Under the pieces are notes generated by a model. It was not told where the DNA came from. It was given only the letters and a program-made list of their open reading frames with translations, and made no database searches. This document shows, piece after piece, positions 8,827 through 15,504 of a stretch of DNA of 35,271 nucleotides; positions within the stretch are counted from its first letter, which is position 1; every line of letters starts with the position of its first letter. The stretch is from Chloroflexota bacterium (GTDB lineage Bacteria > Chloroflexota > Anaerolineae > J102). The position numbers were made by a program, and so were the translations under genes. Location of the stretch: contig JAADII010000076.1 of NCBI GenBank assembly GCA_013151415.1, positions 1 through 35,271 of the forward strand, written 5' to 3'.

Positions 8827-8931
8827 ATTCACAAATGGGCTCCTCTAGTAGGAGTCCATTTATGAAATGAGGTTTCGCATTTTTGCACCTTCATATTTGT
8901 AACCCGTAAGCCCCATGCAGCTCCTTGGGCC

Positions 8932-9387
8932 ATGACGGATATCAAGGTATTGATCCTTTGCCACTCACCCACTGTTCGCTCCAAGATCGAAGAACTGCTC
9001 TTGGCATGCGCCGATGTACGCATCGTTGGATCCACTGGAGCGCACGAAGATATCCTCAGGGTGGCGAGACGCACTCAGCCGGATGTGCTTGTTATTCATG
9101 CCGCTGGCTCTGAAGGTTTTCAGGCTGATCTGTTGTTTCGGTTGAAACAAGTGCAGCCGAACTTGAAGACCTTGATGTTGGGCTGCCCACCCGATCAGGC
9201 TCGTATTCATTTTGCTGAATTAGCGCCCTGGGGCCTGAGAGGCTGGATCTGCAATTGGGAAGGATCGAGTGAGTTGGTCGATGCTCTCTATGCACTCAGA
9301 AACGATGATTTCTACCTTTGTCCTGTTGCAAGCCACGTCTTAGTTGACGCTTATCGAGATATGCACCATCAGCTTGTCCGCAGATAA
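8932..9387 (+). CDS. Stand-alone degenerate receiver-domain protein (pseudo-receiver)
   Basis: These 151 residues align along their whole length with the receiver half of the regulator at 7940: KVLILCHSPTVRSKIEELL against [19 protein letters not shown], and FYLCPVASHVLVDAY against [15 protein letters not shown]. Every phosphorylation residue is changed: Asp10-Asp11 to Cys-His, Asp56 to His56, Thr84 to Gly84, and the conserved Lys to Asn. There is no DNA-binding domain. It may work by phosphate-independent protein contacts, for example by pairing with the intact regulator, but this is inference. ATG at 8932 is the first start in its open frame; no good ribosome-binding site precedes it. It lies between the two-component pair and the cytochrome operon. 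Confidence 0.7.
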   Translation: MTDIKVLILCHSPTVRSKIEELLLACADVRIVGSTGAHEDILRVARRTQPDVLVIHAAGSEGFQADLLFRLKQVQPNLKTLMLGCPPDQARIHFAELAPWGLRGWICNWEGSSELVDALYALRNDDFYLCPVASHVLVDAYRDMHHQLVRR

Positions 9388-9528
9388 GTATAAGCGAGAT
9401 AGAAGTTTCTAAAGGCCGGACTTTCAAGAGCGCCAACCCGAGTCCTTAACATGGCCCTTTCGTAATCAGACGCCACCCCATAGCGAAGACGTCTCGATCC
9501 CTACTTTCACCGACGCCCCCGACGAACA

Positions 9529-11118
9529 ATGAGTCGATTTTCGTTTCGCAGAAAGCGCATTGCAGAGGAGAATGTCCCCGAGAAAGCCATAGAAGCTCCC
9601 AAGCGACGGCGCCTTCCGGTTGTGCAGATTGATTTCAACCAGCCTTCACATCGTCGCATACTCACCTTTGGTTTTTTGGGTTTGCTTCTGTCGGGCGTCA
9701 TTATCCTCGTGGGTGGCATCAAGACATACGAATATACCGAAAGCGCTGAATTTTGCGGGCAAACTTGTCATGTGATGACGCCCGAATTCGTTCGCTTCGA
9801 AGAATCGCCCCATGCTAACGTCGATTGCGCCATGTGTCATATTGGGCCTGGGGCCTCCTTCTTTATCAAGTCCAAAATCGATGGCCTCAAGCAAGTCTAT
9901 GCAGTGATGACGGACTCGTACAGTCGGCCTATTCGGAGTCCGGTGCATGATCTTCGCCCCGCTCGCGAGACGTGTGAAGAATGCCATGCACCCACCATGT
10001 TCAAGGATAATATTATCAAGATAATCAAGCATTACGATAACGACGAGGCCAATACGCCGGTGCAATCCACCTTTATTTTGAAGATGGGTGGTTGGCAAGA
10101 GGAGGGTGGAGTTAGGGAGGGCATTCATTGGCACATTTCCAATCCTGTTTACTATATTCCCGCCGATGATCAACGACAGGTGATCCTCTGGGTGGGAATG
10201 GAACAGGAGGATGGAACGCTAAAAGAATTTTACTCGCGCGACATGCTCAATATGGCGTGGGGCTCTTTTGTAGAAGAGGCTCGCGCCGCGGGCAAAGTGC
10301 GGCAGATGGATTGCATCGACTGCCACAATCGCACGGCTCATTTCATCCCGCCACCCGAGGTGGTTGTTGACAAGAGCATCGCAGAAGGACGTATTTCGGC
10401 TGATCTTCCTTTCATTCGGGCCAAGGCCGTGGCCTTATTGAGCAACGAGTACGCCTCGAGCGCCGAAGCTTACGCCGCTATTGATGCATTGGCCGATTAC
10501 TATATGCGCATGCAGCGACGCATCACATCCAAGGATGGCGATGACCAAGAATATCCACCCATCTTTGCGAAAACCTATGATTTCCAAGCCAAAGTGAACG
10601 CCAGCCTGGATGAAATTAAGCGCTTATATTCAGAAACGCATTTTCCTGAAATGCGCTTGAACTGGAAGACCAATCCCAACAACGCCCGACATAATCCCTT
10701 TCCGGGTTGTTTCCGATGTCATGACGGCAAGCATGTTTCTCTTGATGAAAATGGGAACGAAGTCGAGGTTATCAGCGTCAAGTGCAATCTTTGCCACACT
10801 GTGCCCATTGTAGGCCGGGGCGACGACATGCTGGTCGAAGCGCCGGTCGTGGTGGGGCAAGTCCCCCCCTCGCACTCCGACTTCAGCTGGACTATCGAGC
10901 ATCGATCTGTGCAGGACGCCCAATCAGAAGGGTGCTACGATTGTCATGGCCAGCGATTTTGTAGCAATGGCGTTTGCCACAATCTTTCTCATCCTCCCGA
11001 CATGCTCTATTCCCATGCCGAGGAATATCGCAAACGCGGAGGTCAAGTGTGCTACACCTGTCACCAGGATGTGCTCTGTAGTCGTTGTCATCCCGGCGGC
11101 ATTATCACCAACCCCTAG
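9529..11118 (+). CDS. Membrane-anchored ten-heme c-type cytochrome (NapC/NirT-like N-terminus)
   Basis: The 529-residue protein has a basic cytoplasmic tail, one membrane helix (about 45-63), then a large outer domain. Ten heme-attachment motifs are visible: CGQTCH at 76 (C-x3-CH, followed by V-M as in NapC/NrfH heme 1), CAMCH 100, CEECH 149, CIDCH 262, CFRCH 394, CNLCH 418, CYDCH 468, CSNGVCH 478 (C-x4-CH), CYTCH 508 and CSRCH 517. The N-terminal layout is that of quinol-oxidising NapC/NrfH-type cytochromes, so it probably draws electrons from menaquinol. The rest of the protein is not one I can name. No ribosome-binding site is evident before ATG 9529. It heads a run of six genes; the TPR gene starts 20 bases after it. 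Confidence 0.85.
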   Translation: MSRFSFRRKRIAEENVPEKAIEAPKRRRLPVVQIDFNQPSHRRILTFGFLGLLLSGVIILVGGIKTYEYTESAEFCGQTCHVMTPEFVRFEESPHANVDCAMCHIGPGASFFIKSKIDGLKQVYAVMTDSYSRPIRSPVHDLRPARETCEECHAPTMFKDNIIKIIKHYDNDEANTPVQSTFILKMGGWQEEGGVREGIHWHISNPVYYIPADDQRQVILWVGMEQEDGTLKEFYSRDMLNMAWGSFVEEARAAGKVRQMDCIDCHNRTAHFIPPPEVVVDKSIAEGRISADLPFIRAKAVALLSNEYASSAEAYAAIDALADYYMRMQRRITSKDGDDQEYPPIFAKTYDFQAKVNASLDEIKRLYSETHFPEMRLNWKTNPNNARHNPFPGCFRCHDGKHVSLDENGNEVEVISVKCNLCHTVPIVGRGDDMLVEAPVVVGQVPPSHSDFSWTIEHRSVQDAQSEGCYDCHGQRFCSNGVCHNLSHPPDMLYSHAEEYRKRGGQVCYTCHQDVLCSRCHPGGIITNP

Positions 11119-11138
11119 TTAGGAGGGGAGTCTTCACT

Positions 11139-12119
11139 ATGTCCACTACCAACGGTTCCTTGCCAAAAAAGGATTTGTTGAGCACACAAAACATTCGTCG
11201 CGCGATCATCATTGTGGGCGCGTTGCTGCTCGTGGTTGTGGCCGCGTTCAGCGCTTACTACTATTGGGATCGTTTTTTGCCGCGCGGCGATTTGTCTCCC
11301 ATCGAGATGGCCATCGAAGAAGCCCAGCAGGCGGTTAAGGAGAACCCGCAAGACCCTGATTTGCGTCTCGATTTGGCCCGAATTTACTACGAAAATCGCA
11401 TGTATGAAGAGGCGCTGGAGCAGGCCGGACAAGTGCTCAACGCCTTTCCAGACAACAACGACGCCCTTTTGATTGTTGGTCTGTCCAACATTCGCCTGGA
11501 CCAACCGGCCGAAGCCATCCCGCCTCTCGAAAAATTCATCGAATTGCGCAAAGATCATTCCACCGCCAGGGCTGATGTGGTGTTGGAAATGGTCTACTAT
11601 TTTGTTGGCGAGAGTTACATGAAGCTTGGCCAAAGCGCTGAAGCCGTGCCGCCTCTGGAGGCTGCGTTGGAGATCACGCCCACCGACGCGGACGCACTAT
11701 ATCAGTTGGGTCTGGCGAAGCAGTCTCTGGGTGACCCCGAGGCCGCGCTGACATATTATCACAAAGCGGTGCGCCTGGTTCCAGATTTCACCGAAGTCTA
11801 CGAGGGCATGGTGGAGTGTTATACGGCCTTGAACATGCCCGCGCATGTCGAATACGCCAAAGGGATGAAGGCGTTCGGAACCCGAGATTACGAGTTGGCC
11901 AAGAATCATCTGCTAAAGGCGGTGGAAGACCTGCCCGATTTCGCGCCTGCGCTATTGGGCCTTGGCCTTACATACGAAAAATTAGGCGAACTCGAGACCG
12001 CGGCCGAGATCATCCAAAGAGCGCTCGATTTGAATCCGCATGATTTCGCCACTCGACAAGCGCTAGGCCGAGTGCAAGCCAGTTTGGATGCTTTGAGACT
12101 ACAGGAGCAATCGCAATGA
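11139..12119 (+). CDS. Membrane-anchored TPR protein of the cytochrome operon
   Basis: An N-terminal helix (about residues 20-42, AIIIVGALLLVVVAAFSAYYY) anchors a soluble domain of about six tetratricopeptide repeats; clear units are AVPPLEAALEITPTDADALY and AALTYYHKAVRLVPDF. TPR domains are protein-contact scaffolds and occur in cytochrome c maturation factors, so assembly or docking of the neighbouring cytochromes is a reasonable guess. I chose ATG 11139, preceded by AGGAGGGGAG (11121-11130); the open frame extends to 11085 but would overlap the upstream gene. Its stop codon overlaps the next start (ATGA, 12116-12119), so translation is coupled. Confidence 0.8.
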   Translation: MSTTNGSLPKKDLLSTQNIRRAIIIVGALLLVVVAAFSAYYYWDRFLPRGDLSPIEMAIEEAQQAVKENPQDPDLRLDLARIYYENRMYEEALEQAGQVLNAFPDNNDALLIVGLSNIRLDQPAEAIPPLEKFIELRKDHSTARADVVLEMVYYFVGESYMKLGQSAEAVPPLEAALEITPTDADALYQLGLAKQSLGDPEAALTYYHKAVRLVPDFTEVYEGMVECYTALNMPAHVEYAKGMKAFGTRDYELAKNHLLKAVEDLPDFAPALLGLGLTYEKLGELETAAEIIQRALDLNPHDFATRQALGRVQASLDALRLQEQSQ

Positions 12120-13306
12120 GCGCCACATTGAACCCTCCTCCACAATCTGATCTCAATGCCGAAGATAAACGCAAGCGAAAGTTCTATCTATTCGCTTTAG
12201 GCGGCTTGCTGACGTTGCTTTTTTTCGTCAGTTACATGTTTGCCAGCTATTTGCGTCAGCCCGAACCATTGCCCGAACTGCTTCCTGTGAACGTTGAGGT
12301 CGATTATCCGCCTCATTATCTATTCTCCATCTATGAGGTGGAAGGCCCCGTTGGCGTGGCCTTGTCACCCGAAGGCGATCGCCTCTATGTGACCGAAATA
12401 CGCGGGGAGCGGTTGATCAAGATGTTTGATATCGACGGCAATCTTCTGGGCTCGTTTTCCACGCCTGGCGCAGGTCCGGGTGAACGCGCTCCGGTGTACA
12501 TAGCCACCGACTCGCTCGGTCGCGTGTATGTGACGGATCGATTGCAACACGCCATCGTGGTGTTCGATCGAGACGGCAATTACCTCGACTCTATTCTCAA
12601 CCCCACTCTGACCCTGAGCGAGTATGTTTTCAAACATACGGAAGCGGAGCCGACGCCCGGCTCGTTTAGCTACAATGTTTTCGAGACGGAGGTCTATTAT
12701 GAGGATGCTGCGGGTGAACAACAGACGTTGCCGCGTCCTGATCGCTCTCCGTGGGCCCCGTTGGGCGTTCGTTTCGATTCCAATGATCGGATGTTGTTGA
12801 CCGATGTGATCGAAACGCGACACTCGGTGTGGCTCGCTCCCAGCAGCGTCATCAGGGCTTCTGATTGGCTGGATTTTGATCTGTCTGCATTGCAGTTCGG
12901 CATTTCTGGCCAAGGAAATGGGCAGCTCCAATTCCCTAACACGGCGGTGGTCGATTCTCAGGGCAGGATCATTATTTCTGATGGCAACAACGGGCGTCTC
13001 TCGGTCTGGAATGACCAGGGCGGCTTTCTCTTCCATTTTGGCTCCGGTAGTGGCGATGGCGCGTTGAGTCTGCCGCGCGGCATTGCCATCGATGACCGAG
13101 ATCGCCTACATGTTGTGGATGCGGTGGGCCAGAACGTGAAGGTCTATGATTTTTCTGGTCCTGAACCCAGTTTTCTCTATACATTTGGCGATATGGGCGT
13201 TCAAAATGGGCAATTCAATTATCCTAACGACATTGCCCTGGATGCCAGCGGGCGTCTGTACATCGCCGACCGAGAAAACAACCGCATCCAGGTTTGGTCC
13301 TATTGA
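12116..13306 (+). CDS. Membrane-anchored NHL-repeat beta-propeller protein
   Basis: The 396-residue protein has one N-terminal membrane helix (about 24-45) and an outer domain with NHL-type repeats such as YPNDIALDASGRLYIADREN and LPRGIAIDDRDRLHVVDAVG. About six blades would close a propeller. NHL proteins often sit beside multiheme cytochrome genes and may organise complexes or bind ligands; no enzymatic residues were recognised. The start overlaps the TPR stop by four bases. A 192-base gap with its own ribosome-binding sites separates it from the first secreted hexaheme cytochrome. Confidence 0.85.
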   Translation: MSATLNPPPQSDLNAEDKRKRKFYLFALGGLLTLLFFVSYMFASYLRQPEPLPELLPVNVEVDYPPHYLFSIYEVEGPVGVALSPEGDRLYVTEIRGERLIKMFDIDGNLLGSFSTPGAGPGERAPVYIATDSLGRVYVTDRLQHAIVVFDRDGNYLDSILNPTLTLSEYVFKHTEAEPTPGSFSYNVFETEVYYEDAAGEQQTLPRPDRSPWAPLGVRFDSNDRMLLTDVIETRHSVWLAPSSVIRASDWLDFDLSALQFGISGQGNGQLQFPNTAVVDSQGRIIISDGNNGRLSVWNDQGGFLFHFGSGSGDGALSLPRGIAIDDRDRLHVVDAVGQNVKVYDFSGPEPSFLYTFGDMGVQNGQFNYPNDIALDASGRLYIADRENNRIQVWSY

Positions 13307-13372
13307 TGCATCCCGCAGGATGACCGGAGGGCGGCAACGCTCGAGGCCCCTGACGGATGTCCTATACGCAAA

Positions 13373-13391
13373 AAGGAGGTGGTCGATGTAA
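13373..13391 (+). promoter_or_regulatory. Perfect Shine-Dalgarno followed by an AUG-UAA start-stop
   Basis: AAGGAGGT (13373-13380) is followed five bases later by ATG (13386-13388) and immediately TAA (13389-13391). It lies 108 bases before the hexaheme cytochrome start, in the leader or inter-cistronic mRNA. Such minimal frames can hold or recycle ribosomes; a regulatory role here is inference. Confidence 0.4.
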
Positions 13392-13498
13392 AAAAGATCA
13401 TTGTTCACCGTTTACGACACGAATATGCAGACATGTCGTTACACTTGTCTCAACATGGGTAATCACCCAGAAACAGGAAAGGAAAGGAGAGAAATACC

Positions 13499-14404
13499 AT
13501 GAAAAAACTACTCATCGCATCCCTGTTGGTTGTAGTGTTGTTGCTTCTTGCAGTCAACGTCGCTTCAGCCAACGGCGGGCCTCACGGCGACTATGCCGCC
13601 GCCACTGATGCCTGTGCTGGCTGCCACCGCGCTCACACCGCAAAAGCAGACAAACTGCTTAAGGAAGCCGGAAAGACATACGATTTGTGCATCTCCTGCC
13701 ACGGCGCGGCGGGAACCGGCGCCAACACCAACGTTGAAGATGGCGTCTATCTCTCTTCGCGCGATGACGCCGCCGGAGACGGCAACCATGGCGCTGGCAA
13801 CACCCCGGACAACAGCCCGCTTCTTGGTGGAGGCTTCGTCAATTATAAAGGCGTAGCCGTCACTTCCACCCACGATCCCACGGGCGTTGTTTCGGGCGCT
13901 TGGGGCGCTGGCGATGTACGCGGGCAGATGGGCACCATTGACCGAGCGCTTGACTGCGCCTCCTGCCACGATCCCCATGGGTCGCCCAACTATCGTATTC
14001 TCAAAGAGACGATCAACGGCGCCACCGTTTCGGTCGCCCAGGTTGATGAAGGCGCGAGCAAAGACTACGATACGGCGAATTGGAACACCGATCAGAGCAA
14101 TGTCTGTGGCGCGTGCCACAACCCGTATCAGCATGCAGGCGCCGACACCACCAGCGGCACCTACACCCACCCGGTGGATCGAAACAACAAGGCCGAGTAC
14201 ATGCCGCCTGAATATACGGTCGGCGGCGTCACGGTGAGCGTGCCTCTGGCTGCCAACAACTACATCGTTTGCCAGACTTGCCACCTGCCCCACGGCACCT
14301 CGGCCCAGATGGCCGGCTTTGCGGATGGCGCTGGCCCCGCTGGCGACAGCGCTTTGCTGCGCGAAGATAATCGCGGCGTGTGCCAGGCCTGCCACAAGAA
14401 GTAG
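13499..14404 (+). CDS. Secreted hexaheme c-type cytochrome
   Basis: A clear signal peptide (residues 1-24, cleavage after VASA) precedes a 277-residue mature protein with six CxxCH motifs: CAGCH 39, CISCH 64, CASCH about 153, CGACH about 203, CQTCH about 258 and CQACH about 294. Pairs such as CASCHDPHG fit the doubled-CxxCH type of multiheme protein. The N-terminal module HGDYAAATDACAGCHRAHTA is nearly repeated in the next two genes, so the three arose by duplication. No catalytic site was recognised, so electron transfer is the likely role. AAGGAG at 13484-13489 sits nine bases before ATG. The protein has no membrane anchor after cleavage and would be free in the wall or bound to partners. 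Confidence 0.88.
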   Translation: MKKLLIASLLVVVLLLLAVNVASANGGPHGDYAAATDACAGCHRAHTAKADKLLKEAGKTYDLCISCHGAAGTGANTNVEDGVYLSSRDDAAGDGNHGAGNTPDNSPLLGGGFVNYKGVAVTSTHDPTGVVSGAWGAGDVRGQMGTIDRALDCASCHDPHGSPNYRILKETINGATVSVAQVDEGASKDYDTANWNTDQSNVCGACHNPYQHAGADTTSGTYTHPVDRNNKAEYMPPEYTVGGVTVSVPLAANNYIVCQTCHLPHGTSAQMAGFADGAGPAGDSALLREDNRGVCQACHKK

Positions 14405-14450
14405 CCTTCAGCGCGATTCCCCCTCGCGACTGTTGCGCACCACCACAAAT

Positions 14451-14492
14451 GGCTCCTTCCCCGAGTCTATCTTGGGGAAGGAGCCAAGGAGG
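14451..14492 (+). promoter_or_regulatory. Inter-cistronic hairpin abutting the ribosome-binding site
   Basis: GGCTCCTTCCCC (14451-14462) pairs perfectly with GGGGAAGGAGCC (14474-14485) around an 11-base loop. The next bases are the AAGGAGG ribosome site (14486-14492). There is no T-run, so this is not an intrinsic terminator. The CTCCTT of the left arm could pair with either the AAGGAG of the right arm or that of the ribosome site. Confidence 0.6.
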
Positions 14493-14499
14493 CGGGATC

Positions 14500-15504
14500 A
14501 TGAAAAGGCGTTTTCTTGCCGTTATTGCCGCCATCCTTCTTTTGATGGTCATTACGCCTGCGCATGCAGACAATGGGCCTCATGGCGGTTATGCCGCGGC
14601 CACCGATGCTTGTGCGGGCTGTCATCGCGCACATACGGCGCAGGGCGAACCCTTGTTAATGGCTGGCGCGGCCTATGATCTGTGCATGACCTGCCACGGC
14701 GCCACTGGCAGCGGCGCCGACACCAACGTCGTTGACGGCGTATATTTGCAGAGGGACAACCAGACCGAGCCATCTGACGAAGGGGTTGTCAACCGTGGCT
14801 TGAAAGGAGGAGGTTTTTCATACGCTCGCATGGACTCGAGCTGGACCGGAACAGCCACGGTCGCCCCTGTCACTTCTGCGCACATCTGGAACGATGGGGC
14901 CGGCGTGGTGTGGGGCGGCGGCGCCATCGGCTCTGGCGCGGGCGATAGCATCAATCTCTCCTGCATCTCTTGCCATGACCCACATGGAAACGCGGGAGAC
15001 AACAATGGCCCCACTTATCGCATCCTCCGCTCCACTCCCATTGGTTCGGGCTCTGGCGCCACGAGCGTGCCCGACGAAAACCAAAAGAATTACACCATCG
15101 ACGACAGCTCGGGCAAGTATTTTGGTCAGTCTTACAACAGCGACATATTCAGCCAACTTGCATATTGGTGCGCCGAATGTCATGATCGCTATTTAGCTCC
15201 TTCGGGCAGCGGCGGTTCAGACTCTGGCGACCCGATCTTCGCTTATCGGCACATCTCTGTGGGAAGCGGCTGCGGTTGCCATAATATTCATGGTGGTCCG
15301 CCGCCCACAGGCAACCCTGAATATGCTCATAAACCCGTTTCTTGCCTGACTTGCCACGTTGCTCACGGCAGTTCGGCCGTTATGACGGGCAATGCGGGTC
15401 AGGCGCCCTGGCCCGATGGCGCCACTTCTCCCAGCGGAGACGCGCGAAGCGCTCTCTTGCGAGTGGATAATCGAGGGACATGCCAGTTGTGTCACGATAA
15501 ATGA
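14500..15504 (+). CDS. Second secreted hexaheme c-type cytochrome
   Basis: The 334-residue paralogue of the preceding cytochrome has a signal peptide (1-23, AHA then D), and CxxCH motifs at CAGCH 38, CMTCH 62, CISCH about 154, CAECH about 224, CLTCH about 282 and CQLCH about 328. An extra Cys-Gly-Cys-His near 257 (GSGCGCHNIHG) resembles a heme site but is one residue short. The first 70 residues of the mature protein match the preceding gene closely. ATG 14500 follows AAGGAGG at 14486-14492; an open frame continues upstream to 14380 but has no ribosome site and would lack a signal peptide at its start. Its stop overlaps the start of the DUF11 fusion gene. Confidence 0.87.
   Translation: MKRRFLAVIAAILLLMVITPAHADNGPHGGYAAATDACAGCHRAHTAQGEPLLMAGAAYDLCMTCHGATGSGADTNVVDGVYLQRDNQTEPSDEGVVNRGLKGGGFSYARMDSSWTGTATVAPVTSAHIWNDGAGVVWGGGAIGSGAGDSINLSCISCHDPHGNAGDNNGPTYRILRSTPIGSGSGATSVPDENQKNYTIDDSSGKYFGQSYNSDIFSQLAYWCAECHDRYLAPSGSGGSDSGDPIFAYRHISVGSGCGCHNIHGGPPPTGNPEYAHKPVSCLTCHVAHGSSAVMTGNAGQAPWPDGATSPSGDARSALLRVDNRGTCQLCHDK

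Larger units (their letters stand above)
8594..8931. other. Regulatory interval before the receiver-like gene
   Basis: No gene is visible. It holds a candidate promoter TTGACG (8685-8690), 18-base spacer, AATAAT (8709-8714); the 18-bp palindrome at 8781-8798; an extended -10 at 8818-8826; and a leader hairpin at 8837-8857 (GGGCTCCT paired with AGGAGTCC, one G-U pair). No clear terminator for the upstream operon was found. Confidence 0.55.

Noticed and set aside
11085-11138. Upstream extension of the TPR frame
   Set aside because: It overlaps the last heme site of the ten-heme cytochrome; AGGAGG before 11139 and the membrane helix position fit the shorter form.
12365-13036. Minus-strand open frame of 223 codons opposite the NHL gene
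   Set aside because: The plus strand encodes clear NHL repeats in the middle of an operon; the antisense product has no signature.
14380-14499. Upstream extension of the second hexaheme frame
   Set aside because: It includes the inter-cistronic hairpin and would bury the signal peptide 40 residues inside the protein.
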